NCBI RefSeq assembly: GCF_019969725.1
Contig: NZ_JAHXYW010000001.1
Location: 496,001-560,000, forward strand
Origin: Neobacillus bataviensis
Lineage (GTDB): Bacteria; Bacillota; Bacilli; Bacillales_B; DSM-18226
Direction: 5' to 3'
Length of the DNA: 64,000 nt
The position numbers were made by a program, and so were the translations under genes. Shown here piece by piece: positions 19,146 through 28,117 of the stretch (position 1 is the first letter of the stretch; each line of letters begins with the position of its first letter). Below the pieces are notes generated by a model. It worked only from the letters and a program-made list of their open reading frames with translations. It made no database searches and was not told the origin of the DNA.

Positions 19146-19826
19146 TTAGTTTGTGATCGGCTGGACAAAAAGCCCATCGCCCTGCAGCCATTCGGCTAAA
19201 AATACTTTTTTGTAATCCGTTATATTTTGCTTTTTCAATTGTGATTGCAGCCAGGATTCATCAAAGCCCAATTCCATAATTTCATCCCATAAAACCTCAC
19301 CGTCCCGGATGATGGTGACAGGAACAAATACTGCTTTTGAAGGGAAATTAAAATCTTCCTGGGTAGTTTTTTGAAATTTTGTCTTTTTTAGAATACTTAA
19401 AGACCCGTTTGCCTCTAAATAACAATAGGCCACTTCCCGAATCGAAAAGGTTTCACTTTGCCTCAACAAACTTTGCAGCTGATTAATATTCATCCTATTT
19501 TTCCTTAATTCTTCACGATCAATCATTCCATTTTTAATGAGGGCAGAAGGCTTCCCTTCTACCGCACCCCTAAATGATAGGAACTTTTGACTTAGATACT
19601 CAACTGTAAAAAGTAATCCTCCCCAAATTGCCATGGAATAAACAATATAGAACACTCCTATTTTATGATCGTATAATGCATTTCCAAGAAGTTCTCCCAA
19701 TACAATCGCAGCGATAAAGGTAAAAGGTGTGATTTGACTAATAATTTTTTTCCCAACAAACTTCACTATTATGAACAGCGAAAAAAATCCAATGATAAGT
19801 TCTAATGTAAGGTACATAATTTTCAT
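19146..19826 (-). CDS. yetF: DUF421 membrane protein, YetF family
   Basis: A 226-residue protein matching B. subtilis YetF: three N-terminal transmembrane helices (about 5-75, KFVGKKIISQITPFTFI and VLGELLGNALYDHKIGV) and a cytosolic C-terminal domain with the conserved NINQLQSLLRQSETFSIREV segment. Family members are spore- or envelope-associated membrane proteins of poorly known function. A TTG start at 19883 would add 19 residues; ATG 19826 aligns with YetF. It is transcribed alone, followed by a terminator. Confidence 0.87.
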   Translation of the reverse strand: MKIMYLTLELIIGFFSLFIIVKFVGKKIISQITPFTFIAAIVLGELLGNALYDHKIGVFYIVYSMAIWGGLLFTVEYLSQKFLSFRGAVEGKPSALIKNGMIDREELRKNRMNINQLQSLLRQSETFSIREVAYCYLEANGSLSILKKTKFQKTTQEDFNFPSKAVFVPVTIIRDGEVLWDEIMELGFDESWLQSQLKKQNITDYKKVFLAEWLQGDGLFVQPITN

Positions 19827-19893
19827 TAAATAACAAACTCCATTCAACACAAGGCCTTTAAAGTATTTGTTTAGTATTCTCAAATATTGTGAA

Positions 19894-19937
19894 AATAATG
19901 AAAGGGATGAGGCTTTTATCTCATCCCTTTCATTATT
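19894..19937 (-). terminator. Intrinsic terminator of the racemase/ABC operon
   Basis: An 18-bp perfect stem (AATGAAAGGGATGAG arm at 19897-19911, partner 19920-19934) directly after the GNAT stop at 19938, followed by a T-rich stretch on the minus strand. Confidence 0.85.
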
Positions 19938-20759
19938 TCATTTATATAATTGCTTTAACACATACAAATATAAATTAGCATTCGATTGGCTCTTCACTAA
20001 ATCAATTGCCGTCCAGCCATTTTGAAAATAGTGTGTAAATACTTGCCGGGTGCTCATTCTCCACGATAAGGCAAGCTCTGAGCTATATTTCTTAAGATTT
20101 TGCATATCACTTGGGACTGGTACAAAAAGAAAACTTGACTCTAAATTCTTCTTGTATTCCGCTTCCAATGGTACGGGGTATCCGTTGGAATCATTCCCTA
20201 CCTTAATTAATAGGGAATCGCTATTGATTTCATACTGGTTTGGTTTTTCAACCGCTTCATCCTTAATCCACCATTCTACAGTAAAACGATCAGACGGCAT
20301 CCCTTCATTTAGTTCATCCTGCATTTCTCCATAGCAGTTTTCAACATATGTGTTACATCTTGCTCCAAGCTTATGCAGATTCAAATTTCCATTGACGGTT
20401 TCCAAAGGATCGTATGTCCAGGTAATTAAATCATACCCCTTTTTCGATGCTTCTTCTTTTTGCAGGCGTTTCAGTTTTTCACCAATCCCTAATTTCCGAT
20501 ACTCGGGATGGATCCCTAATATATGGGAACATAAATAGACCTTTTCTCCATTAAAACCCGGAAAGCTAAATTGAAATCCAATAAGTTCTTCATCGATAAA
20601 TGCCCCCAGCATGATTCCCCCATTTTTAATCGCTGTAAGGGTTTGGTGGATTGGTGTGGACTCATACTCACTCCAAATGATTGACTCTAGAACTCTGACA
20701 TTCTCAAGTTCTTCGATGGTTTCGATAGCACGAATACTGATATTTTTTGTATCGCTCAT
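19938..20759 (-). CDS. GNAT acyltransferase (COG3375-like), candidate D-amino acid N-succinyltransferase
   Basis: A 273-residue GNAT-fold protein; the acyl-CoA site is HPEYRKLGIGEKLKRLQ, followed by a long C-terminal part typical of the COG3375 family rather than short GNATs. In Geobacillus kaustophilus a GNAT of this kind, encoded with N-succinylamino acid racemase and an M20 desuccinylase, succinylates D-amino acids (established knowledge); the same partners are here. ATG 20759 is preferred over an upstream start at 20807, which would overlap the ATPase gene. It is the last gene of the operon. Acyl specificity is inferred from context only. Confidence 0.78.
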   Translation of the reverse strand: MSDTKNISIRAIETIEELENVRVLESIIWSEYESTPIHQTLTAIKNGGIMLGAFIDEELIGFQFSFPGFNGEKVYLCSHILGIHPEYRKLGIGEKLKRLQKEEASKKGYDLITWTYDPLETVNGNLNLHKLGARCNTYVENCYGEMQDELNEGMPSDRFTVEWWIKDEAVEKPNQYEINSDSLLIKVGNDSNGYPVPLEAEYKKNLESSFLFVPVPSDMQNLKKYSSELALSWRMSTRQVFTHYFQNGWTAIDLVKSQSNANLYLYVLKQLYK

Positions 20760-20799
20760 TCCATGTCTTCCTTTTCCTATTGATTTCACCATTCTACTT

Positions 20800-21555
20800 C
20801 TAAACAACCCTTTTTAGGAAGCTTTTTAACCTGTCGCTTTTCGGACTGCTGAAGAGTTCTAATGGCGGCCCCTGTTCTTCAATGACACCATCACACATAT
20901 AAATCACCCTGTCTGCCACCTCTTTAGCAAACATCATCTCATGCGTTACCACAAGCATGGTCATGCCGTCCTCTGCCAATTGCTTCATGACCGTCAGAAC
21001 CTCACTCACAAGTTCCGGGTCTAGCGCAGAGGTTGGTTCATCAAATAACATAATTTTTGGATTCATCGCAAGGGCGCGTGCAATGGCGACTCGCTGCTGC
21101 TGACCACCTGACAATTTGCGGGGATAAACATCCTTTTTATCCCTAAGTCCCACTTTATCTAAAAGGGATAATCCATTTTCTATCACTTCAGCCTTCGATT
21201 TTTTCAAAGCATGGATTGGTGCTTCGATTATATTTTCCAATACCGTAAAATGGGGGAATAAGTTAAATTGCTGAAATACCATCCCCACTTCACGGCGGAT
21301 TTTCTGGATAGTTCTTGGCGAATAATTGAGTTCGGTTCCATCAATCAAAATTCGGCCGCCTGATAGGGTCTCAAGGCCATTTAGGCAGCGAAGGAGCGTA
21401 CTCTTTCCCGAACCGCTTGAGCCGATAAGAGCTACTACTTCGCTAGGATACACCTGTAAATCAATCCCTTTTAGGACTTCCAGCTGATTGAAACTTTTAT
21501 GAACATCTTCAATTTGGATGATCGGATGAAGATGATCTTTCACTCGATTGGACAT
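20800..21555 (-). CDS. Polar amino acid ABC transporter, ATPase
   Basis: A 251-residue ABC ATPase of the GlnQ/TcyC/HisP type: Walker [11 protein letters not shown]-loop [13 protein letters not shown], signature LSGGQQQR, Walker [13 protein letters not shown], switch His in VVTHEM. It energises import through the permease encoded 15 bp upstream (21571-22227) and the binding protein at 22240-23028. The operon context suggests a D- or basic amino acid substrate. Confidence 0.94.
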   Translation of the reverse strand: MSNRVKDHLHPIIQIEDVHKSFNQLEVLKGIDLQVYPSEVVALIGSSGSGKSTLLRCLNGLETLSGGRILIDGTELNYSPRTIQKIRREVGMVFQQFNLFPHFTVLENIIEAPIHALKKSKAEVIENGLSLLDKVGLRDKKDVYPRKLSGGQQQRVAIARALAMNPKIMLFDEPTSALDPELVSEVLTVMKQLAEDGMTMLVVTHEMMFAKEVADRVIYMCDGVIEEQGPPLELFSSPKSDRLKSFLKRVV

Positions 21556-21570
21556 TGCCCTTCTCCCTTC

Positions 21571-22227
21571 TTAATGTTCGCTGATAGACAATTTAAATTC
21601 TACCTTCCTCAGGAAAAATGATAGGATTGTTGTCATAATTAAATATAAAAGTGCCGCGGTAATATAAAATTCGATAAAGGCATAGTTCGTTGCGGCAAAT
21701 CGCTGGGAAGTCATCATCAGTTCCGAAACCGTTACAAGCGAGGCTAACGATGAATCTTTTAATAAAGTAATAGATTCATTGCCGATAGCCGGGATGCTCA
21801 CTCGTAAGGCCTGAGGAAAAATAATCCTCCGCATAATGGTAGGATAGCTTAGTCCCAACGACTGTGCAGCTTCCATTTGCCCCTTAGGGATGGATAAAAT
21901 CCCTCCTCTTAAAATCTCCGCAATATAGGCACCTGCATTGATTCCAAGAGCTAAGACGGAGGCAGTGAACGGTTGTAATTCAATCCCAATTTGCGGTAAG
22001 CCGAAATAGACTAAAAATAATTGAACCAGTAAGGGTGTCCCCCGTAAAGACCAAATATAAAAACTAGCAAACAATGATATCGGCTTAAATTTTGATAATT
22101 TCATGACGACAATGACGATTCCCAAGAATAATCCTAAAATGATGGAAAGAATGGAAATTTCAACTGTTAAGACGGACGCTTTTAGCAAGAATGGGATATA
22201 TTCTTTTACAAGAGAGAAATCTAACAT
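21571..22227 (-). CDS. Polar amino acid ABC transporter, permease
   Basis: A 218-residue inner-membrane permease of the HisM/GlnP type with about five transmembrane helices and the EAA motif GQMEAAQSLGLSYPTIMRRIIFPQA region that contacts the ATPase. Only one permease gene is present, so a homodimer is expected. It is between the binding-protein and ATPase genes with gaps of 12-15 bp. Confidence 0.94.
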   Translation of the reverse strand: MLDFSLVKEYIPFLLKASVLTVEISILSIILGLFLGIVIVVMKLSKFKPISLFASFYIWSLRGTPLLVQLFLVYFGLPQIGIELQPFTASVLALGINAGAYIAEILRGGILSIPKGQMEAAQSLGLSYPTIMRRIIFPQALRVSIPAIGNESITLLKDSSLASLVTVSELMMTSQRFAATNYAFIEFYITAALLYLIMTTILSFFLRKVEFKLSISEH

Positions 22228-22239
22228 ATGTTTAGCCCC

Positions 22240-23028
22240 TTATCGGATGTCTTTGCCGAACCACTTTTTACTAATCGCTTCAAAGCTGCCGTCTTTTTGC
22301 ATCTCAGCAATTACCTTATTGATTTCTTCACGAAGTTCATTGTCATCTTTTCGGATGGTGATACCAGCCTTCTCCGTATTCAATAAGCCATCCACTGCTC
22401 GGAATGAATAATTCCGATCGATAATAATTTTTGCCCCAACGCCTTGGTCGGTTGCAACCCCATCAAGTCTGCCAGCTACTAAATCCTCAAAAGCTAGGAA
22501 ATCATTTTTATACAATTTGACATCTGCCCCGTTCTTAGTGGCCATTTCTGCAGCTGTTGTTGAAATCGTTACGCCGATTTTTTTGCCTTTCATATCCTTT
22601 GGAGTTTTAATGGCAGAATCCTCTGGGACAAACAGCTGATTACCGGTGGTGAAATAAGAATCGCTGAAGGAAACCTTTTTCTTTCGTTCTTCCGTAATCG
22701 CCATATCAGATATAATAATATCAAACTTTTTACCTATTAAAGCTGGAATCATACTATCCCATGGGTTTGCTATAAGAACAGCTTTTACACCAAGTTTTTT
22801 CGCAACCTCATTCGAAATGTCCACATCAAATCCTTCTAATTCGTTGCTTTTGTTGATGTAGTTATACGGAGGGTACGCCCCTTCAATAGCAATATGAATT
22901 TCACCCTTACTTTTAATTGCCTTTAGAGTCCCACCGTCTGCTGAACCACTCGTTTCTTTACTGCCGCCACATGCTGCCATGATTAACATTAAAACCATGA
23001 TTCCCATTCCAAGTACAGCTTTTTTCAT
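22240..23028 (-). CDS. Polar amino acid ABC transporter, substrate-binding lipoprotein
   Basis: A 262-residue lipoprotein of the SBP_bac_3 family. The signal peptide ends in a lipobox LIMAAC at Cys20, and the mature part has GEIHIAIEGAYPPYNY, GFDVDISNEVAKKLG and SDMAITEERKKKVSFSDSYF, all typical of basic or polar amino acid receptors. ATG 23028 follows GGGGGAGAAGAG; a start at 23058 would bury the signal peptide. Ligand is inferred to be an amino acid handled by the acyltransferase/racemase genes. Confidence 0.93.
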   Translation of the reverse strand: MKKAVLGMGIMVLMLIMAACGGSKETSGSADGGTLKAIKSKGEIHIAIEGAYPPYNYINKSNELEGFDVDISNEVAKKLGVKAVLIANPWDSMIPALIGKKFDIIISDMAITEERKKKVSFSDSYFTTGNQLFVPEDSAIKTPKDMKGKKIGVTISTTAAEMATKNGADVKLYKNDFLAFEDLVAGRLDGVATDQGVGAKIIIDRNYSFRAVDGLLNTEKAGITIRKDDNELREEINKVIAEMQKDGSFEAISKKWFGKDIR

Positions 23029-23054
23029 CTCTCTTCTCCCCCAAATTGTCATAT

Positions 23055-24194
23055 TCACTTCCTATTTTGTTTAAAAGTTGCAAGCACGGTTCGAGTAAGA
23101 ATTTCAATTCCGTCTAATAATGATTCCCGGTGAAATTTCATATTTGGATGATGCAAGCCAGGCTGTAAATCACAGCCTAACCCCAGCATGGCTGCTTTCA
23201 GATGAGGGCGCTCCTTTGTATAATAATGAAAGTCCTCCGCACCTGGCGTTACCACCGGCGCCTTAACCTGCTCCTCACCCAATGTTTCCGCAATCGCTTG
23301 AACCATAATCTGTTGGGCTTCTTCATTTAACACTGCTGCATACACTTTTTCTTGATGGTCAAAATCAATTTTAACCTCATAAAGTGCAGAAACTCGCTCT
23401 AAAATATGGTCAACTTTTTTAACCAACGCATTCATCGTTTCATTGGTTTGGGCCCTCAAGTCTAAGTGGAATTGGGCCGATCCAGGTATGATGTTACTGT
23501 TTTCACCGCCAGCGCTGACCTGCGTCATTTTAACAGAATAAGAGTCATACGGATTTAAACGGATTCCCTTTAACTGCTCGATTATGGTTCCAACCACTTC
23601 AATCGCATTCACCCCTAAGTCAGGCCGCGCTCCATGGGTATCAAAACCTATGATTCTAGCAGAAACAGTTTCCGCTGCCCCATGTAAAATACCAGGTGAT
23701 GCCGTCCCTTTCGAAAGCTCATGAATAGGACGTAAATGGACGCCATATAAAAAATCAATGTCATCCACAACTAGTTTTTCGATCATTTTTATAGCTCCAT
23801 TGCCCATTTCTTCTGCAGGCTGGAAAATTAATTTTAAACGCCCTGGCAAATCGACCTGTATTTCTTTTAATAAAAGCAGCATCCCTAAAACCATGGTCAT
23901 ATGGGCATCATGACCGCAGGAATGATTGGCTTGAAACGTCCCGTTGACCTCCTGCCATAACGAATCCATATCAGCGCGGACTCCAACGGTCAAAGAATCC
24001 TCTTTTCCATTCCCCCATTCACCGACAACACCGGTATGGTCTGGAAAAATCCTGACAAGACATCCGTTTCTTTGTAAAAAATCGGCGATGTATTCAGTTG
24101 TTTTTACCTCCTTCCAACTTAGCTCCGGATGCTCGTGTAGATGGTCAAATAACTGAAAAATAATGGGCCTTAATTTTTCCAACGTTTTTTTCAT
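23055..24194 (-). CDS. M20 family amidohydrolase, candidate N-succinyl-L-amino acid desuccinylase
   Basis: A 379-residue M20D metallopeptidase-like hydrolase: metal ligands in CGHDAHM, QPAEE and TPGAEDFHYY, dimerisation insert in the middle. Relatives remove N-acyl groups from amino acids. It lies 22 bp after the racemase-like gene and before the transporter; in the known Geobacillus pathway the third enzyme is an M20 desuccinylase specific for the L-isomer. ATG 24194 (third Met codon region) is spaced well from GAGGGA. Acyl group not proven. Confidence 0.85.
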   Translation of the reverse strand: MKKTLEKLRPIIFQLFDHLHEHPELSWKEVKTTEYIADFLQRNGCLVRIFPDHTGVVGEWGNGKEDSLTVGVRADMDSLWQEVNGTFQANHSCGHDAHMTMVLGMLLLLKEIQVDLPGRLKLIFQPAEEMGNGAIKMIEKLVVDDIDFLYGVHLRPIHELSKGTASPGILHGAAETVSARIIGFDTHGARPDLGVNAIEVVGTIIEQLKGIRLNPYDSYSVKMTQVSAGGENSNIIPGSAQFHLDLRAQTNETMNALVKKVDHILERVSALYEVKIDFDHQEKVYAAVLNEEAQQIMVQAIAETLGEEQVKAPVVTPGAEDFHYYTKERPHLKAAMLGLGCDLQPGLHHPNMKFHRESLLDGIEILTRTVLATFKQNRK

Positions 24195-24216
24195 GATCAT
24201 TCCCTCATAACTTTGT

Positions 24217-25335
24217 CTAGTCTTGAAGATGGACTGTCTCTTTTTTAACCGTTAACTCCTGAAGTGTATCCTCCTGCACGTCAACCCCTAATCCTGGCTT
24301 ACCGCTTAAGTGAACGAAAGGAATTTGATATTCCAAATTGCCAATGTCCTTACTAAATAATAATGGACCAGTCAATTCGGTACTGGTGATATTTTTTCTA
24401 GCCATAGCAGTATGATAGCCGGCTGCCGAACCGATGGAAGATTCGACCATCGATCCTACTTGGCAGGAGATTCCTGCATATTCTGCCGTTTTAGCCATAT
24501 GGATCGCTGGATAGATTCCTCCAGATTTCATTAATTTTATATTGATTTTATCGGCCGCATTTTTCTTGATAATTTCATGAAGATGCGAGCCATTATGAAC
24601 ACTTTCGTCTGCCATAATTGGGATAACCGTTTTCTTTCTAAGCTCTGCGAGCCCATCGATGTCTCCCATATTGATTGGCTGCTCTAGCCAAGAGATACGC
24701 AGCGGTTCAAGTAATGGAAGGGCCTGAGCTGCGGTTGAATAATCCTTCCAGCCTTGGTTGACATCCACTCGAATTGGGACCTCATATCCTACCGCATTTC
24801 GAACAGCTTTCACCCGTTCTAAATCCATATATAGGTCAAAACCAACTTTTAATTTTAAGGAGCTGTACCCTAGAGCAACAGCATGTTTCGCTTTCTCGGC
24901 CATAATTTCAGGTTCTTCAATACTTAACACTTTTGCAAAAGTGAGTTCGTCATGAAATTTACCACCGATTAATTCGTATATAGGCTTGCCCGTATATTTT
25001 CCCATTAAATCATAACAAGCGATATCAATCGCCGCTTTTGCTGCCGGATTAGCGTGAATGCGGCTCTCCATAATGTGATGGATTCTTTCCATCGCAAATG
25101 GGCTCTCACCCTTAATGGCTGGCAATAATTGATGTTTTAAAATTTCAATCGCGCTAAAAAAGGATTCTCCAGTTACATGTTCATCCGGAACGGCTTCTCC
25201 ATACCCGATTAAACCATCATCCGTTTCAAGCTTCACAATAACGGAAGGCATGTAATCAAAGGTTTGATAAGAAATTATAAATGGTGTTTTTAATGGCAAG
25301 TGGATGCCAACGATGTCTGCTTTAATAATTTTCAA
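24217..25335 (-). CDS. Enolase-superfamily racemase, candidate N-succinylamino acid racemase
   Basis: A 372-residue muconate-lactonising-type enolase-superfamily enzyme. Acid/base residues K161-L-K163 and K267 in NIKLMKSGG; metal ligands D191 (VDVNQGW), E218 (WLEQP) and D243 (MADES); specificity loop region SYQTFDYMP and CQVGSMVESSIGSAAG. From memory it resembles the divergent B. cereus N-succinyl-Arg/Lys racemase more than the L-Ala-D/L-Glu epimerase YkfB. The start is TTG 25335 after GGGAGA. It opens the operon, directly downstream of a three-half-site operator. Dipeptide epimerase remains the alternative. Confidence 0.8.
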   Translation of the reverse strand: MKIIKADIVGIHLPLKTPFIISYQTFDYMPSVIVKLETDDGLIGYGEAVPDEHVTGESFFSAIEILKHQLLPAIKGESPFAMERIHHIMESRIHANPAAKAAIDIACYDLMGKYTGKPIYELIGGKFHDELTFAKVLSIEEPEIMAEKAKHAVALGYSSLKLKVGFDLYMDLERVKAVRNAVGYEVPIRVDVNQGWKDYSTAAQALPLLEPLRISWLEQPINMGDIDGLAELRKKTVIPIMADESVHNGSHLHEIIKKNAADKINIKLMKSGGIYPAIHMAKTAEYAGISCQVGSMVESSIGSAAGYHTAMARKNITSTELTGPLLFSKDIGNLEYQIPFVHLSGKPGLGVDVQEDTLQELTVKKETVHLQD

Positions 25336-25353
25336 GATGATCTCCCTTTCGTT

Positions 25354-25383
25354 TTAACGACAATGTCGTTAAGATGTCGTTAA
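25354..25383. promoter_or_regulatory. Operator with three TGTCGTTAA half-sites
   Basis: TTAACGACA-a-TGTCGTTAA (25354-25372), a perfect palindrome, and a third direct half-site TGTCGTTAA at 25375-25383, exactly 11 bp (one helical turn) from the second. It lies between a minus-strand -10-like TATTAT/TATATT (near 25388-25400) and the racemase ribosome site, so binding would block transcription start. The adjacent regulator at 25429 is the natural ligand; inferred. Confidence 0.75.
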
Positions 25384-25428
25384 TTGTTAATATAATAATA
25401 TGCTGTAAATTCACAAAAATCAATATTT

Positions 25429-26760
25429 TTATAAATTCAGCATATTACTTAATTTCTCCGTGATATTATATAGCGCACGAGGACGCCCTTGATCATATGG
25501 CTGCTCTTCACCGGTAATGTGTAAATATTTTTGTTCAAGGAATCTTTTTATTATCCGTTCCGCTGACCGCCTGCTTACGGCAAAATAATCAGCTAATTCC
25601 TGGGCGGAAAAAGAACGAAATTGATTGATTCTCAGAAAATCAAAAAACCTTAGCAAATTCTTCGCCGTCATTTTCAGTTGTTCAGCTAACAATTGAATTT
25701 CTTGATCCTCGTTTTTTAACGTATAATGTTTTTCATTTTCAAATAATGGCCCAATTAATTTTTTATCTTCATCTAATAGATAGACAGTTGTCTTTTCCGA
25801 TGAATGTTTTTCAGTAAAATACAATGCTTGGTTTGCATGGTTTTCCGCATCATTCATGGTATAACCGTATCCAATTCCGATTTGTATGGATGATTTTATT
25901 TTCCCTTCAAGTTCTAAGATATTTTGCAATCGCTCTTTCTGAACAGCTTCCAATGATCCTCTATTGGTATAGATGAGAAAAGGCTGGAAATGATCGTGTG
26001 ACACCCTTGCATTTAACTGTCTTGCCATATCGTGTAAATGTTGTAGGATTTGGAGTCTAAACACTTGTTCATCCGGATGTGATGGATAGTTATTAACTTT
26101 AATGGAAAGAACAGCAATTTGTGAATCTTTAGTTTTCTTTAGCCTTGTCAACGATATGGACTTTTCCAATGATTCTTTTAAAGTTTGTTTAGGCTGAACC
26201 ATATAAATCGATGGGATACCTAATTTCTGAAGATCTTCATATACTGCGTGAATGCTAGTTAACGCAAATTGTGTTTTTTTCTCTTTATAAAGCTCAGCGT
26301 GAAACTGTACAAATTGCGAAAAATCAAATGATGACTTCTCTTCCTCAAAGTTAAAAATCCAAGGATAATCTTTTATAAAATTAGGTCCATTTGAAATCTG
26401 TATTTCTTTTAATACATTTTCAATGAAATCCTGCTTCGGTAAATCAATCGAAATCTTTTCCAGCGGTATCTTTTTATGAAAATAAATGGAAAATAATGAT
26501 AACGAAACCACAAACTCGTGAAAAGGAACATAAGTTGCCACTAGTTTGTTCTCGTTTATTTTTCGTTGACCAAAATAAAAGGCAATAGCTCCAGAAAAAA
26601 GTAACGTATCAACCTCTTTTCCTGCTTTATCAATCAAATGGTCAATTTCCCAAGGAGATTCATAGGTATAGTCGACAAACGATACTTCTGGAAATAATGG
26701 ATAATATTCAGAAATGGCTTCGATAAATAAGTTTGATCCTAAAACACCAATGACGAACAT
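25429..26760 (-). CDS. Transcriptional regulator with degenerate GGDEF-like domain and C-terminal HTH
   Basis: A 443-residue protein I cannot name. The N-terminal third looks like a sensory domain; residues about 220-335 (IAVLSIKVNNYPSH, IGIGYGYTMNDAENHANQALYFTE) resemble a degenerate GGDEF/CdaR-like fold without a GGDEF motif; the C-terminus (LLRFFDFLRINQFRSFSAQELADYFAVSRRSAERIIKRF, here cited as a region) is a winged HTH. ATG 26760 follows AGGGG. Position just upstream of the racemase operon and its palindromic operator suggests it is the pathway repressor or activator, sensing an amino acid or an N-acyl derivative. Confidence 0.7.
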   Translation of the reverse strand: MFVIGVLGSNLFIEAISEYYPLFPEVSFVDYTYESPWEIDHLIDKAGKEVDTLLFSGAIAFYFGQRKINENKLVATYVPFHEFVVSLSLFSIYFHKKIPLEKISIDLPKQDFIENVLKEIQISNGPNFIKDYPWIFNFEEEKSSFDFSQFVQFHAELYKEKKTQFALTSIHAVYEDLQKLGIPSIYMVQPKQTLKESLEKSISLTRLKKTKDSQIAVLSIKVNNYPSHPDEQVFRLQILQHLHDMARQLNARVSHDHFQPFLIYTNRGSLEAVQKERLQNILELEGKIKSSIQIGIGYGYTMNDAENHANQALYFTEKHSSEKTTVYLLDEDKKLIGPLFENEKHYTLKNEDQEIQLLAEQLKMTAKNLLRFFDFLRINQFRSFSAQELADYFAVSRRSAERIIKRFLEQKYLHITGEEQPYDQGRPRALYNITEKLSNMLNL

Positions 26761-26955
26761 ATTTACAACCCCTATGTAAACTTGAACACTTTTTTAAACA
26801 ATAGTATACCATGGTTATGTGAATCAGTGACGATATAAAAGGAGTTACAGGCTAAATAGGGCTCCAAATAATTTGAAAGCCCTTAGTTTTTTATTTGTAA
26901 GGAAAGAATTTGATTGCTTTGAATACCGAAGTGGAATGTATAAGCAGAGGAATTT

Positions 26956-27744
26956 TTAAGTAATTTTCGGAGCGATAGGATGTTTACTAATAAAATGGAT
27001 CAATGCTTGATTGAATTCTTTAGCCATTTCTACCTTTGCAAGATGACCCGCTTTATTAAAAATAACTAGGTCAGAATCGGGGATTTGTTTTTTCATACTT
27101 ATCGGGATTGTAACGGGGATTATCGCATCATAACGTGCTCCTATCACCAGCGTTGGTACTTTTATTTCCGCTAATAAAGAGCGGTTATCTACACCAACAA
27201 TGGCATCAATAGTTTTAAACATTCCTTTCACATTGGATTTTAAACATTTTTCTATATGTCTAACATTCTCCATGCTCCAAGTTTTAAAACAACTTCTTAC
27301 TGCGATCATTTTTCGCATAAAAGGTGGAACTAAAAGGGATTGCATTTTAATTAATTGTCCAAAGATTCCTCCTAAATGATTGGAAAAGTATGGTGTTGTA
27401 CAGGCAAATACTAAGGTTTTACATTTCTCAGGAGCTTGACGGTAAATTTCTTGAGCAACAATTCCTCCCATAGAATAACCACAAATGTGCGCGCTTTCAA
27501 TATTAAGGAAATTCAATAGAGTTAATACATCCTTCGCAAAATTAACTATGGAAATTCCTTCATACGTATGATTATTGCCATGACCTCTTAGATCAGGAAT
27601 AATGAGTTCATATTGGTTAGCTAACTCGAATTGTTTAAACCATGCCTCTTTGCAGGAAGAAAAACCGTGAAGCAGAACTAATGGCTCTCCACTGCCCATC
27701 CTTAAAAATGGCATTGGATTATTACCCGTTATTGCTTTCTCCAA
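26956..27744 (-). CDS. Alpha/beta hydrolase
   Basis: A 262-residue alpha/beta hydrolase: oxyanion region LLHGFSSCKEAW, nucleophile elbow GYSMGG (Ser near 91), acid in GARYDAIIP, catalytic His in NKAGHLAKVE. The start is probably TTG 27744, nine bases from AGGAGG; TTG 27750 is too close to it. The gene stands alone. About 75 bp upstream lies a 22-bp palindrome identical to one upstream of the phasin-like gene at 34114, so an ester or polyester substrate linked to storage granules is possible. Substrate unknown. Confidence 0.82.
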   Translation of the reverse strand: MEKAITGNNPMPFLRMGSGEPLVLLHGFSSCKEAWFKQFELANQYELIIPDLRGHGNNHTYEGISIVNFAKDVLTLLNFLNIESAHICGYSMGGIVAQEIYRQAPEKCKTLVFACTTPYFSNHLGGIFGQLIKMQSLLVPPFMRKMIAVRSCFKTWSMENVRHIEKCLKSNVKGMFKTIDAIVGVDNRSLLAEIKVPTLVIGARYDAIIPVTIPISMKKQIPDSDLVIFNKAGHLAKVEMAKEFNQALIHFISKHPIAPKIT

Positions 27745-27816
27745 TGGCAATACCCTCCTTTACTAAGGATTTTTCATTTTATTTCCAAGTTATGTGCTTT
27801 TTTTATAATTAGACCT

Positions 27817-27838
27817 TATATGTGTAAAATACATATAT
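27817..27838. promoter_or_regulatory. 22-bp palindromic element, copy 1
   Basis: ATATGT-gtaaaat-ACATAT core palindrome, with 22 bp exactly repeated in reverse orientation at 34868-34889; both copies are flanked by GACC. It lies about 75-95 bp upstream of the alpha/beta hydrolase start. Confidence 0.6.
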
Positions 27839-27940
27839 GATTTAATCAGCATTATTGAAATTCCATTGGCACTCCCTATTTATAATTGTACTTTCTGTGT
27901 TAATAGGGATTGTCCGCTATTTTTGGATGGAGAGATTAAA

Positions 27941-27968
27941 AGAGCGATTCTCAACTGAGAATCGCTCT
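27941..27968 (-). terminator. Intrinsic terminator of small gene
   Basis: Perfect 12-bp stem AGAGCGATTCTC-aact-GAGAATCGCTCT, followed by TTTTAAT on the minus strand, 32 bp past the stop of the 38-residue gene. Confidence 0.8.
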
Positions 27969-28000
27969 AAAACGTTTGTTTCTAAGATAAAAATGATCAT

Positions 28001-28117
28001 TCAATATTTAAAAGACTTTGTTATGATTTCCCATTGTTCCTCGTCAGTAAGTTCACGGTAATCTACTTTTATCGTATAAATTAGATTTTTTAAAGGTTTA
28101 ATCAAACAATTTCCCAT
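28001..28117 (-). CDS. Small protein, 38 residues, unknown
   Basis: ATG 28117 is preceded by AGGAGAGGGG at ideal spacing and the frame ends at TGA 28001-28003, with a strong intrinsic terminator after it, so this is a complete small gene. The product starts MGNCLIKPLKNLIY and continues with a charged, probably helical ELTDEEQWEIITKSF stretch. No family recognised. It resembles the small regulatory or sporulation peptides common in Bacillus in size only. Confidence 0.6.
   Translation of the reverse strand: MGNCLIKPLKNLIYTIKVDYRELTDEEQWEIITKSFKY

Noticed and set aside
27855..28061. Plus-strand 68-codon frame with a hydrophobic start
   Set aside because: It runs through the perfect terminator hairpin and is antisense to the 38-residue gene, with no ribosome site.
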